A stretch of 64,000 nucleotides of DNA, from the NCBI GenBank assembly GCA_028023455.1, contig JAQFVV010012423.1, positions 932,001 to 996,000 of the forward strand, in the 5' to 3' direction. Positions 10,316 to 22,958 of this stretch are shown piece by piece. Position 1 is the first letter of the stretch. Each line of letters begins with the position of its first letter. The translations under genes were made by a program, and so were the position numbers. The notes beneath the pieces were generated by a model, which was not told the DNA's origin, did not search any database, and saw nothing but the letters and a program-made list of their open reading frames with translations. Origin of the DNA: Epiperipatus broadwayi. Its lineage: Eukaryota > Onychophora > Udeonychophora > Euonychophora > Peripatidae.

Positions 10316-13300
10316 ATTTAAAATAATTTTAATATTAATCTAATACTGATGAAATTAGAAATTTCAATAATAAAAAGTTCCAAGTTAGTTATTACAGCAA
10401 ATTCAACACTGTTGTTTTTCCTCTCTATGATCTATTTTCCAGAAAAACTTTATATTTTATCTATTTATTTATAAAATAATAATCAGAAATTCAAATTTAT
10501 TATCATTTTAAAGCAAAAATAACTGTATGGCTCATAATTATTAAATGAAACATATTGAGTTGGAATATCAGTATTTTAATACTTTAATAAACTATGCTCA
10601 TACTAAGAATTCTAATTCTAAAAGAAAAAAAAAGATAAAAGTTCTCTCTTTTTAAATTAAAGTTTGATTAATATGCAGACTGCTTTTTATGTTGAAACAT
10701 CTTCACAGTCAAAAGAAAGTTGGTTTATGATTTAACACATAACCTATATTTTTCTAGTCAAAAGTTAGTAAATTTTAACTACAAAGATTTTGTAGTTTTA
10801 TCATTTTATTAAATACATGAAACAATTCAAGATTGCAAAAGAGAAAAAAAATAGTTATTGCTTTTGTTTTTGAAATGTCACTTTTTTCCTTCTAAGCTTT
10901 TTAATTATTTTAACTCATGTTTTTAATAAAATATTAATTCAGATTATATATCTGATGTGCTTAAATCATTTCTTTTTGGCTATATTTATTTTATTTATTG
11001 CTCAGATAATGAAGTAATATTGTAATTCAGTGTTTCAATAACCAATTTTTTCTCACATTCTTATTTAAAATTATTTTTGAAATTGTTAACACTAAATTTT
11101 ATTGACGTTATTTTGTACTGTTTTTAAATAGCTAATTTTTAGCACTTTGAATTGTTGTATAGTATTTAATAAAATAATAAAACTAAAATCTTTGGTAGTT
11201 TAAAATTTTCAAGCCCAATTGTGTCCAGAAAAATATACGATTTTGTGAAAATGACTGTATGATATAAAACAGTTGAAACGTTGGAGTTTTGTATATTAAT
11301 GTATATATATGTTCAGTATTGAGATAAAAAATAAAGTTTTTGAAAAGAAAAAAGGAGAAGGATTTTTTATTTGTTGATATTATTGTAGAACATATATATT
11401 TTAAAAGAAAAAGTGGATGTACCTTTGCTGCGTTATTATATATTATTAACTTATGAAGTAATTTTCTTTTTGATTATGAAGAACTTTCAATGTAAAAAGT
11501 AGACTGCTTTTAAACCAAACTTTAATTAAGAATAATTCTACCTATGACGTTAAAAAAATTATTATTATTTTACTTTAGAAATCAATTGGTGAATTAAAAT
11601 AGCTAATTTGTAACAAATTGCATATTATTGATTAAAAACTTGGTTGTATGTTAACTCCTTTGGAAGATTGCTTTTTGAGTATTCAAGTGATAGTTTAGTG
11701 CATCAGTTCTGATATTGTAACATCAGAAATAAAAAGTTGAGTTTGAATCCAAGAACATCCATACTGTTGACTATACCAGGTTTGCCTTAGCTCTCTATAA
11801 TCCCTGAGGAGGAATAACAAATTATTTTAGGAATTAATTTTCATTAGAACCCAAAGGAAATAAAACCCATGGTGGCTCAATTTTTTCTGGCACTTTAATA
11901 CAAATTACAATATATAAGAATAATAGAATATATTATACCAAGATATAATATTCTTATGAGTTCACATTCTTTTCAATAACTTTGGAATAAATTCCTTTCA
12001 CTTAATACATATTCAATAGTTAAATGATAAAGGCAATGCATTATCTTTGCCATGTTTAAAGCCTTTTAATCCTGCAGGCCCATAAGGTATTTTAAAATCA
12101 TAATAAGATCAGAGTGATATGTTTTAACTCTAGTCAGCTTGGGTATCTTCAGGAGCCAAGATCCTGGGTAAGAAGATATTCCCTGCTAGTTTCTCCTGCA
12201 TTTCAGTGGGAATCCCAGTTGATAAAAAATGATGAAGATGGAAAAAAACCACTACTTTTTCTGTTCCAATCATTTTATACTTTTTTACTCTTTTGTTTTC
12301 TGGAATAATAATATAGTTCATAAGGATTCAGATGGAGAATTTCATCAGTTCAATGTAACTTCAATTAGTAGTTCACTGATAATAATTGAATTTTCTCCAT
12401 TATCTGATTTTACTTTTTCTTTTCCATAATTAGTTTTTGTTACACTATTTCAGTTACATATTTTATTTAATTAATATTACAAAAAATCAAATCAGATGTC
12501 ACCTGACCTAATTTAAGCTTGTCTTTAACATTAATTAATATTCAATTTTCTCTATTACTTTATCTCTTTTTAATATTATTTTTATCTTTTCACATAATTT
12601 TAATATACATACATTTCAGTGTTCATCACTCTACCGTTAAGATTAGACACAAGGTTAACAGTTTCATTCAAGTAATCACAATTTAGTTTTATTTTACCTA
12701 ACTATGAATTGCCCAAAGACATTGATTTTCAAATCTATTTCTCAATAATGATTGTATATTGTTTTAATTTCTTAATTTAATATTTATTTTAATAAACTAA
12801 GTTTAATTTAAAGTTTGTATTTGTCATGCTGTTGTTTCATCTTATTTAACACAAACTTTTTGTACATAACCATATATTATGCTCTCCATGAAGTCATACA
12901 TAACCAAGAATAGAGTCTATAGATTTTATTCCAGAAATGGCTATTTCCATAAAAAAAATTTCTATTGATCTTCACAAATAATATACCATCTCAAACAATG
13001 TTGTCAAACATTTACATGCACAAATATATCAAGTTAATGCTTAGACTATTTAAATAATTGCAAATCCATTAAAGCTTATAACATGAAATTTATAAAAGCA
13101 CAATTTTTTTTTACTAATGTTAACAGCCAAATCATTATATTTTTTCCAATAAAATCTAGCTTTTAGATGTTATATATAATAACAATAAACAATTTGCAGG
13201 ACTGAAACTAATTAAGTCACAATTATACACAACTATAATATAAATTTGGCATTATTTTATTACATACATTAAAAGTATAATCGTAAAAATTTAATATGAA

Positions 13301-14460
13301 ATTGGCAAAAGTGATTGTTTATTCAATCCTAGAAAAATCAATTATAATTCCTAATGTTTCAAAAGGCCTATTCCTGAAACTATAAAATGCTATAATTTGC
13401 CTCATTATATGCATTGCAATAGACCACCCATTGAAAGTACCATTATACCCTTTATTATTGCTACTAACATTTGCCAATATTTTCCATTAAATAAATAAGT
13501 AATGAATAATTTATTGCTCAGGAGTTCATAAGAAATTTAAACATCACTGATGATAGAACTAGAGCCCCAATTCATTTATATAAAAAAATAAGACTATGGA
13601 ATAACCATCTGGGGGATTAGTTTATTTAAAAATTTCTTGGATACAGCAAAATAATTCTAAACTGAGGTTTTTATAAGATTTCTTAAATTTGCAAATGTGA
13701 TCTGATCAGAGGATGGTTATCATTATTATCTATAGAACTAGTGTAGATTAGTTTGTATAGGGAGTACATCATTGTCATCAGCCATTCTGCCAAAAAAAAA
13801 GATAAATTTTGCAGTGATTGTATACACTACTAATCTTTGAATCAAATTCACACTCACATAGAATGTGGTAGTGTATTATTATGCTGATGAGCTTTGTTGT
13901 GCTATATATTATCATTTACAACATACCATCACAGCAAACTTTCTCTCTGAGATATTTTAACACCTTATTTAATAATATGTTTCTACTGTATAAACTTCCA
14001 AATGAAAACAATGCTCATCTTCATCATAAAATACTTTTTAAAAAAGTTCCAGTATTCATTCATTTCACTTATCCAATCCAACGATAATATGAAATTACTA
14101 TAATAGGCTCTATAGTATCATAAGCAGTAAGATGAAAAACATATTCAATGATCTTACAATCTTGTCATCATATTTTTAAATTTTACTGAACTCTTTAAAT
14201 GTATGTAAATAAATCATTTTTTATAGCGCGATGTTTGTAAACTGTAATATTTAACACAGCATTACACTGTTGCACATGCGCTTTGAAGATTTTAACTATA
14301 AATGAATGAATACTAACACTCAACCACATGATAAAGTCTTTGGAAAAGATAGAATAAATAAAAATTTTCTAATGCCTTTATGTTGCTTCTAAGAAATCTG
14401 AATTTCACTTCCGTACAATAAATTAGATAAATTAACAATAGTTCTGCAACAAAGGGTCAA
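10316..14460. other. AT-rich, no gene recognised
   Basis: Around 11690-11765 there is a weak tRNA-like pattern (tagtttagtgcatc ... gagtttgaatcc), possibly an old SINE. Otherwise I see only AT-rich sequence with short domain-free open frames. The overlapping frames at 12114-12430 are not recognisable as protein. Confidence 0.45.
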
Positions 14461-14632
14461 TTATTATGATTATTAAACCATAAGCATCACATGATCATTA
14501 TCTCTTATACTAGCACATATTTGTTTATAAACAAAGCAAAACTCTCCATGCAGTAGTGCCACCCTGTGCCAACCAGAGTAATCAATGAATGCCAGAAGGC
14601 TTGTGCATAAAATCCCTATCTAATGTCTACTC

Positions 14633-14671
14633 ATCCAATATCCCCAGACTAGTTTCTGGCTTGTGGCCATC
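14633..14671 (-). ncRNA. Truncated hammerhead ribozyme
   Basis: Minus strand. Stem II, GAAAC, TAGTC and the 3' strand of stem I are present, but the element's inversion breakpoint removes CTGATGA and the 5' strand, so it cannot fold alone. Confidence 0.7.
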
Positions 14672-15048
14672 AAGCGATTTTATGCACAAGCCTTCTGGTA
14701 TTCATTGATTACTCTGGTTGGCACAGGATGGTACTACTGTATGGAGAGTTTTGCTTTGTTTATAAACAAATATGTGCTAGTATAAGAGATAGTGATCATG
14801 TGATGCTTAATGGTTTAACACCAATTCTGCCTAATAGGATAGTGGTGGCTATGGCTGTTAAAGAGCCAAAGACACCAAAAGGTATGGTTGCTGAACTGAG
14901 TTCAGACCCATATGACTATATAAGTTATTGAGCTTAGATTGAAAATATTTTTGTGTTTTCATTCTCATAGTTTTGTAGTTAAGTAGAGATAAAAGGTGGA
15001 TGCTGGAGGGTTGCATTAGATCCTAAGATCTAGGTACAGTGCTCTCAG

Positions 15049-15107
15049 ATCCAAAGCTCCTCACTGACGATGGCCACAAGCCAGAAACTAGTCTGGGGAT
15101 ATTGGAT
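15049..15107 (+). ncRNA. Hammerhead ribozyme, complete
   Basis: Core CTGACGA (15064-15070; position 7 of the hammerhead core tolerates any base). Stem II is TGGC-CACAA-GCCA (15071-15083), four Watson-Crick pairs. GAAA at 15084-15087, TAGTC to 15093, predicted cleavage after 15093. Inner stem I is TCCTCA (15058-15063) with TGGGGA (15094-15099); outer stem I is ATCCAA (15049-15054) with TTGGAT (15102-15107). Stem III is the self-complementary ACTAGT. All required core bases are present, so self-cleavage of the transcript is plausible. Confidence 0.85.
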
Positions 15108-15224
15108 GAGTAGGCATTAGATAGGGATTTTATGCACAAGCCTTCTGGCATTCATTGATTACTCTGGTTGGCACAGGATGGCACTATTGTAGGGAGAGTT
15201 TTGCTTTGTTTATTATGATTATTA

Positions 15225-16509
15225 TTAGTTGAAAATCTTATTCTATGATTGAGCTAAGAATTCACTACCTAGAAAAATTTCAATAACTTTAATACTGTTT
15301 TAAAAATATACATATTTCATTAGAAGCAACAACTGAGTTAATGTAAAAGAAAACAATTAAATAAATGACTTGTGATAAATATATCTATACAAAAGCAGAT
15401 TATTATGCATTAAAAATGTTTGATTTTTTTGTTTATTTTCGGGCTTTTAGCTTGATAATGGAAGGGATATTAAATGTGATTGTCTATCATCAACACTCCC
15501 AATTCCAAAATTTTAACCAGAATCAAAAACATGTGTGTGCATACTTTTTATAAAAATCTTCCTCATTAACTATGTTAAATTAAATCAGGATCCATCTTGT
15601 TGAAAAATCATCCAAAAGATATGATACAGATTTTTCAAAAACTCTCCATACTTCTCATGCTTGTGGCATTTTGTCTCACACAGGCAAATAATTAATTTTA
15701 AACAATTTCTTGAGAAAAATATTTAAAATGTTTATCCTTATAATGCAATAGTAATTATTCATATTCTTAGAACCACATGGCTTGCTCACGGCGTTGCAAT
15801 TTTTGACAACAAAAAATATGTTTTTTAAATAAATAAAGAGTGGTATAATACATATTTATATAACAATCAACCCTTAAGCTATTAACAACTTCAACCATTA
15901 GTTGTACATTACTTAGAATGATATAAATCATATAAATTATATATTCATTTACATAAAATGGAATCATTTTCATCTGCTCTCAAATATTATTAGTAATGAT
16001 TATATTTTTATAGGCTATATATCACGTCATGTAAATTATTTTTTCCTCCTGTATATATGTTAATACTTGTATATAATTTGTTATTAATAACGTTTATTTT
16101 GTCAGATACATACCTGCATTAGTTCTAGTTTTGAATCCCATTGAGAAAATCGGAAGCCAAAAATTCGTCTGAGGATAGTAATTTAAACGTATTATTATCC
16201 AGTAATTATTGATTTTTTAAACTTTCTATAGTCGTTCTAGAGTAGAGAAATGCTCGTTTATATTTCTACTATTACTTGATACATTACACGAGTCTTCTGA
16301 AATAGTGTTTAGTACATTTTGTTGCCCTTTCCAGAGTTTAAGTTCAGACAGCGTAATTTTCAGATCACAATAATAATTTTTCTTTCAGACAATCAGATTA
16401 TAGTCGATTCAATTAGTCACTCAAGGTTGATAATTATCAGCCATTATAAGATAAAGGGCAAAAATCTCAATCTGGTCAAATTAATACTAAGGATCTATCG
16501 TAGGTGATT
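15225..16509. other. AT-rich, no gene recognised
   Basis: No coding or RNA feature seen. Short open frames here lack domains. Confidence 0.45.
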
Positions 16510-16850
16510 CTAATAAAGTGTAGCAAGGGGCGGAGGATGGGGGGGTTATATTCTTTTTGTTATTGTAGCTATACTTTATTTTATTGAGAGGTATAATAGA
16601 AAAAAAAATCTCACCCAGCTATGACACCTTGTCAAATCTGTGCTCCCTTGATGTGAATTATTAAGACGGCTTTGTATTTTCTTCATCTATAAGGCTATAT
16701 TTCTTTAAAAAAAATGAAATAGATAATAGTTTTAGATTTTTTTTTTTTTTTTTGCAAAATTAATCTCTACATACTGTATATCTTTTTTTATTTTATTTAG
16801 TTTAAATGACAGCTGGTTTTTGTTAAATTCTTCCTGATGCATTCCAAAAT
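16510..16850. mobile_element. Possible decayed DNA transposon with G-rich end
   Basis: The segment gtgtagcaaggggcggagg followed by a run of G stands out from the AT-rich surroundings and resembles the G-rich termini of several DNA transposon families. No matching inverted end was found, so class and right boundary are uncertain. Confidence 0.3.
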
Positions 16851-17513
16851 AAAACCAAGGCGAGAATTAAAATTTTTATCTCTATTTAGTTAATTTTATC
16901 AGATTTAACTTGTCATTTGAACCATACCGAAATAAACAAAAGAAAATATTTTCTTTCATTTTATCAGATATGAGAAAGAGGAATGATAAAGTTGTTAATG
17001 CTTTTCATTCTCAGCTTCTTTACACTCCGCTTATTTTTTAAAAACTTATTTTCCTTTTTAACGGTTACATATTTAAAGAACAAGTGAAAACCTATGCGAA
17101 GAATAACTCAGTGTTCCGCTAACTCATTAATTTCTACTAGAGGCCGATTCTTTTAATATTTCTTACTTAAATCAGTTTTACTTTTTAATAACAATATTGC
17201 AATATGTTATATTAATGCAAAAAAAAAGGCTTTATATTAAAAAAAAATTTTTTTATTTTTTTTTTAAATATAAGAGGCTTTTTTGGGAGAGAGTTGGAGG
17301 AAATAATGAACCAATCCTGAAATTCATTTGGAACATTTCTAACAAAAACGCATTCATATCTTTATTGAATATTATATTTCAGATCATTTTAAATCTACTG
17401 TGTATAATATAATCTAAACCGTTCCTGTGTATGGCCTAATAAGTACAGATACAATAATCGAGTCATTACTAAAAAAGCTAAAAATCATGTTTGCTTTAGC
17501 AAATTACATAATT
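16851..17513. other. AT-rich, no gene recognised
   Basis: Nothing supported. Confidence 0.45.
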
Positions 17514-17618
17514 CTTTTTTTTTCTCTCATGTGTCACAGCATCAGCCGGAAAGCGAACCCGCAAACCCGAGACAACTGCTTGTAAAGCAGCTGTCGCTGA
17601 CCTCTCGACCACCATTGC
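17514..17618 (-). mobile_element. tRNA-headed short SINE (S1 family)
   Basis: Minus strand: acceptor-like gcaatggtgg, A-box region gtcgagaggtcagc, a perfect anticodon-like stem CTGC/GCAG around TTTACAA, B box gcgggttcgctttcc, then gctgatgctgtgacacatg and an A-tract. The total is about 100 bp with no further 3' body, which is very short for a SINE. Compared with the tRNA-Gly copy at 40.4 kb, an insertion of about 8 nt precedes the B box. Confidence 0.85.
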
Positions 17619-18802
17619 TCATTGTGCTCAAATCTGATAGTTTGCATCACATAATCTATTGATTGCAACAAGCTTCCAATAATAATAATATTCAAAAAGA
17701 ATCTTTATTATAGAAGTAAATATGAAAAGCATAAGAGATGTTATATGCTGAAGGATAAAATTAATTTAATGAATAATGGTCAAGAACTATAGTGTAATCA
17801 GAGTATTGTTGCCTAGAAACTATAAACAGAGAATTTAATTATAATCTCAACATATTAAAACTAATTTATTTTTTAATAAAAATGTCAGTGTTTTATATAG
17901 TAACTAAATTCAAATATATTATATTTGAAAATACGGAGAAAATATAAATAATTTACACTATTTGTAATTTTGGTAAGTTTATTAAGCATTAATTGTTCTG
18001 TATATATTACATTTAACAACACATCTATATATTTGTGGGAATGTATTGCAATCCTTGTGATAATACATGCATATTCCTATTACTGTTAATTGTAGGCAAT
18101 TCTTTATGATCTCTTAAAAATCATATGAAAAACATTGCTTTAGTTAATCTATATATATATTAATTTTAATAATTCTAACCAATTGACCCGGAATACCTCG
18201 CGGGTAGACAATGATTTTTGGACTAATTTCCAACTAAAAAACAGAAAGAAATATATTTTTATCTAATTGAAATAAAATACTTATTTACTTCCATTCTAAA
18301 TATTTTGGAATGTAGACTTTTCTTGATCTCACAAACAATCTTCTATTTGAATAATATTTTAAAGAAATTTATGGCATTATGATAATTTAAAGATAAATTG
18401 GCATTTCACTATAAATGGGCAAAATGAGACATAATTGGACTTTTTAAAACAAGTGTAGAGCATCTGAAACATTTTAGACTAAATATATATTTTAAAGTAA
18501 TATTTTAAAAATACAATATAGATATTTAAATACATTTTTTAAATGTCATAACTTTTTTTAAAAAGGAAAAAAAAAAGCAGTAATGCAACCAGATTATCGA
18601 AATTTCATTATAAGCAATAATCTTTTTTTTTTTTTATTATTTCTGTTTGTATTATTTGGAGCATACCTTTTGAAAACAGTTAAAATTTTTGAAAAAGATT
18701 TAAAAAATGAATGTTATTAAAACTAGAAGCTGAAACGCAATAATTTTTCTATAGTAATTAAGATTTATTTTTATTAATAAAAAAAAAGACATTAAATTCA
18801 AA
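17619..18802. other. AT-rich, no gene recognised
   Basis: Nothing supported. A small CpG-containing patch (cggaatacctcgcgggtag, 18189-18207) is unassigned. Confidence 0.45.
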
Positions 18803-18892
18803 AATTGTGGTCGAGAAGTCAGCGACAGTTGCTTTACAAGCAGTTGTCCCGGGTTAGCGGGTTCGCTTCCCGGCTGATGCTATGACACATGG
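18803..18892 (+). mobile_element. tRNA-headed short SINE (S1 family)
   Basis: Forward copy: attgtggtcgagaagtcagc, anticodon-like CTTTACAAGC, cccgggttagcgggttcgct, then gctgatgctatgacacatg. A G-rich stretch replaces the usual A-tract. Confidence 0.8.
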
Positions 18893-19083
18893 GGGGTGGG
18901 AAGAAACAAAATATTAGACTACTTTTCAATGTCAATAGTGCAATTATTTGATTGCATTTAACTAATAATATCAGTTATTATATTATACTATGCAGAAACA
19001 AAATACTATATCAGATTATATCAGTAATGTATCAATTACAATTTAAAGAGATTTAAATACAAGTATATATACTTTTAAGCTAG

Positions 19084-19176
19084 ATATTATGGGGATTTGA
19101 ACCCAGATTTTAGATGGAGTGGATGGAAAAAGGTAGCTTGAAAGTCTGGGTTCAAACCCCTGTAATTTGAAGAGAT
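19084..19176. repeat. Inverted repeat with B-box arms (S3-like)
   Basis: ggggatttgaacccagattt (from 19091) is repeated in inverse as aaagtctgggttcaaacccc (19141-19160). The arm contains a tRNA B-box-like GGTTCAAAYCC and resembles the arm ends of the 62-kb foldback element and the 55.6-kb fragment. Confidence 0.6.
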
Positions 19177-19760
19177 GTACAATAGATAAGAGTGATAAAA
19201 TCAAATCTATGAGAGTTAGCATAATTTTAAAACTTATTAGCATATGAGACAAACTATTAAACAGCACCCTTTCTAAAAAAAACATTATTTATGAATCATT
19301 ATTAAAATAGTATTCATAACCTTAAACATTGTCATTAAAAATGTCAACTAAAATTGGATTATAATATATAAATCCATAGCCATACAAAAATAGCCTAGCT
19401 AATAATTGATATACTATACCTATTTTAATCAATGACATTCTATTAAATTTATAAAATCTTACCATAAAAAAATTTAAACAACATATTTTTTAGGCTTTTG
19501 TAAATTTTGAAAACGGTTTATGTATATAAACGATTGTCTTAGATATTATAATAACATTTTTTTAAATCAATTTTATTTTAATCTAAAGGAAAAATTTAAA
19601 TTTCTTTCATATTTTGAATATAGTTATAAAAGATTTGATTCATTTTTACATGACTTAATTGTTTTAAAACAAATAACTGAATGTATCTTCACTCTGAAAA
19701 TTATGAGATAATTGTGTAGTAGATGAATCAGAGTACAACTTCAATCTGGAAAACTTTAAC

Positions 19761-19877
19761 TTTTTTTTCTTTTCCATATGTCATAGCATCAGCAGGGAGG
19801 CAAATCTGCAACAACCGTCCGCAACCAACCACCCGCCCACAAGGCAGCTGCGCTGATCTCTCGGCTAACAACACTTG
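19761..19877 (-). mobile_element. tRNA-headed short SINE (S1 family), diverged
   Basis: Minus strand: gttgttagccgagagatcag ... ctgccttgtgggcgggtgg ... gatgctatgacatatgg, then an A-tract. A duplicated GC-rich segment in the anticodon/variable region (ccaaccacccgcccac on the plus strand) lengthens this copy. The shared 7-bp string aacttta on both sides may be a decayed target duplication. Confidence 0.75.
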
Positions 19878-20620
19878 ACAACTTTAGTTTTTTGGTCTAC
19901 TATTCTGCTACTGTATTAAATTACACACAACACTTAACTGTAATTGCATTTGCAATGGTAACAGTAAAAAAGAGCATATACATATTGTTAGCTTTATATC
20001 CAACTAAACACTATATAGACAAGCTTATTAGAAATAAAAATTCAACTAACTTTAAACTATACCTACAATATTTCCCATTATTATAGAGAGTAACTACAAA
20101 TAAATAAACAAAAAAGATAACTCTTTCCATTTAATATTTAAGATTTTTTAAATAGACTGCAGTTATTACACTGCAATAAAAACAAATATTTAAACTAGCC
20201 AAAATTTTATAAAGACAAACTTTCAAATTTAAATTCAAGGATAACTTTAATTCCATGCTAGACATTATTAATCACACCACTATATGCCACAGATATAATG
20301 TAGTAAATATACTGAAAGCATGCTAGGCAATAATAAGGTTGAATATTAAAAAAATTCTTTTCTGTATGTTCATTAGTAACCAGGTATTATGTTAGCTCAG
20401 AAAAGAAGAAAATTGGCAATAATTGAGTTTTAAAATAATATTACCATATCTATTCAAATTAGAAAGTTTATGAATTTTGCTTTTATAAAATTTCTTAACT
20501 AGTTTAAAAATGAAATGCTATTTTTATAGTGTAATAATTGCAATCTTTTTATAAGATGTTAGGCACTAAATGAAAAAAGACATTTTCAATTTTGTACTTA
20601 TTGTCTATGATAGTAGAGAG

Positions 20621-20744
20621 GTTTTTTTTTTTTTCCATATGTCATAGCATTGGCCGGGACATGAACCCACAACCATCTGCAACCAACTACTTGCTTGCAA
20701 AGTGGCTGCGATGACCTCTTGGCTAACAACGCTTGACTGATATT
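20621..20744 (-). mobile_element. tRNA-headed short SINE with target duplication
   Basis: Minus strand S1 copy: cagcgttgttagccaagagg, anticodon region ctttgcaagcaagtag, B box gtgggttcatgtcc, ggccaatgctatgacatatgg, then about 19 A. The perfect 13-bp repeat tgatagtagagag flanks it (20608-20620 and 20745-20757). The A-tail and duplication show LINE-type retroposition. Confidence 0.9.
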
Positions 20745-20757
20745 TGATAGTAGAGAG

Positions 20758-22347
20758 TTGTGGTAGATATAATTTAAAGTTGGTGGAATTTCTCTCTCTT
20801 CACACATACATATATATGTTGAATTAAATATTTTCATGCATTGTTATTATAATAAAAAATAAAAAGATTATATCCATATATGCAAGATAACTTTTGTCTT
20901 TTAATGTTTCCAGGAAGCTATCAATTACTACTAATTGATAATCTTCCTGAGATTGAACAAGTTTTCTCCATTAACTTAAATAATTCTTTTATTGGGGATT
21001 TTGTAGAAATAAATAGTATGATACTCATAGGACAAAGACATTTTTAGCAACCTTTGCAATAGAACAGTGAAAAAAAATGTATTATTCATCAAGTAGGAGG
21101 TTCAAATTTCAGTATTTAGCTAAACAATAGGTATAAATTGATTTAATGATCAATATTAGATGCTCATCTAGGTTAGCTATATGCTATCTAGATTGGGGAG
21201 AGGGGTAATCAAGCTTATTTGAAAACTGAAAAAATTTCCCAAGTTTTATTCCATGAATTCGACCCCATGTTGTAGGAAATTCCAGCAGAATAAATTAGAC
21301 ATAAAAATAAGCAAATGTTTTAATTTGATTCATATATATATATTAAGTTTATTTAAAAGACAATTTTCAACTCATCTCTAAATGATAAGAATTACAAAAC
21401 CAATCATAAGCTTAACTTAATGTCTTTTAGAACTAAAAGAATTCCTCAGGGTAAAAAAAAAGATTATTTACAATATATAATAAAAGAGTTTTAAAAATAT
21501 TTTATAACGATTGCAAATCATCTAATGATCTTTTGATTACCAGGAGCTATTTGTGTTTATGCACTTGTAATTTAAAGAAGATTGACATTAAACAGTTTCA
21601 AGTAATCTGATAGCTGTTTAAGAATTTAAGCAAACATATATAATTCTAATAAGAACGAAATAGTAAATTTTTCATTTCTTTTCAAGCAGAATTCATTTAC
21701 TTGCTTTAAAGTAAACAATGTAATGATAAAATAAAATAAGCTTGTTAAGTTAAAAAAAAAAAAAACAACTTCATAAACTTTTATTACTTTACTTTTATTT
21801 AATTTTAAAATAACTGTTTAAAACTAAAACCACATATTTATACTTAGCAATTATAACAATAATAGTAATTAGTCTCCAATGATTGTAAGTTTATAATTAC
21901 TTCATGTTTTATGAAGCAATGGCATGTTTTTATCTGTTGCTTCCGCCAGATGGCGATGCTTTAAAATCCATATGCCAAGATTGGTTGCTGGCTTTTACAT
22001 TAGTCATTGATGAATATATTCATATCTGAAAATAATGCAGTTATGCATCTAAAAACAACTTTTAACACCATTTACTATTCAAGCTAAAAATCTGAATTTC
22101 AAAACCTCCTAAGATTTTGAATCTAAACCAAGCTACTTAAACATTTATATAAATAGAAATTATTCATTGGACTATTTTCATCATCTAACATTAAAAATGA
22201 AATATCTTTAGAAAAAATTTAAACTTTATTTAAATTTTCCAATTACTATGGAACAGAGCAAAAAAAGGCTGTTTAGAAACCAGTAATTTGGAAAAATAAA
22301 AAATCTATATAGAACAAACTCTCATGAAGAATGATTATCTATCAGCT
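20758..22347. other. AT-rich, mostly featureless
   Basis: No coding similarity. The CTCF-like site at 21943 is listed separately. Confidence 0.45.
21943..21955 (+). promoter_or_regulatory. CTCF-consensus-like sequence
   Basis: CCGCCAGATGGCG fits the widely used animal CTCF core CCRSYAGRKGGCR at every position, in an otherwise AT-rich 1.5 kb. A single motif match does not show occupancy. Confidence 0.35.
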
Positions 22348-22356
22348 ATCATTAAA

Positions 22357-22508
22357 AAAAACATCACATGATCACCATTTCTTATGCTTCCTTATAACTG
22401 TTATTAGAACAGGCAAAACTCTCCATACAGTATTGACACTCAGTGCAAGCCAGAGTAAACACTGAGTGGCAATACTGTATGGAGAGTTTTGCCTGTTTTT
22501 TTCTTTAC
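22357..22508. mobile_element. HH-family element, short foldback without ribozyme
   Basis: Left: aacatcacatgatcaccatt ... ggcaaaactctccatacag ... cagtgcaagccagagtaa. It then switches to the inverted continuation cactgagtggcaatactgta ... gagttttgcctg. The ribozyme-bearing interior is absent. The 9-bp repeat atcattaaa flanks it (22348-22356 and 22509-22517). Confidence 0.8.
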
Positions 22509-22517
22509 ATCATTAAA

Positions 22518-22958
22518 TATTAATTCTTATTAAGCGCAATGTCAGCATGTAATACTTATATAAAGCTAAAGCTTTAGTACATGCGCCTTGAGTGCTTAAT
22601 TTTAGCAAGAGAGACCTCTACAAATCATAACATGAGATTCGACTTTATAAAGATAAGAGGAACCCTTTTATCTCTAACCTATTTTTCTTAATTATATAGG
22701 CAAATCTAAAGCATTTTGATTTGGGAGCATGAAGCTAATAAATTCTTCACTGACTAAGTCCATTATTTCTATTAAACATTAACATTTGCAAAATCTTTCG
22801 ATTTACATGAGTCAATATTCAGATATTAAATTTAGAAATATTTTGAATCAATTTAAAGTTATAAATATTAATTCTTACATCATCATTAAGAAAACCTTAA
22901 AAAGACAATCAAAAAAACATTAAAAGGAAAAACAATTATTGATATTATACTATATTCA
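22518..22958. other. No recognised feature
   Basis: AT-rich sequence between the HH copy and the PLE fragment. The minus-strand open frame overlapping 22886-23113 is antisense to the PLE fragment. Confidence 0.45.

Larger units (their letters stand above)
14476..15209 (+). mobile_element. HH-family element, inverted arm plus longer direct unit
   Basis: The 15-bp repeat ttattatgattatta flanks it (14461-14475 and 15210-15224); that sequence is low in complexity. The left arm (14476 to about 14671) is the unit in reverse, ending inside the ribozyme core. It switches directly to a forward segment (from about 14672) that repeats the same sequence, giving a near-perfect foldback of about 145 bp per arm. 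The forward part continues through gatcatgtgatgcttaatgg, a unique middle, a complete ribozyme (15049-15107) and the family 3' end gggagagttttgc. The long arms would form a strong hairpin in RNA or single-stranded DNA. Confidence 0.85.
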
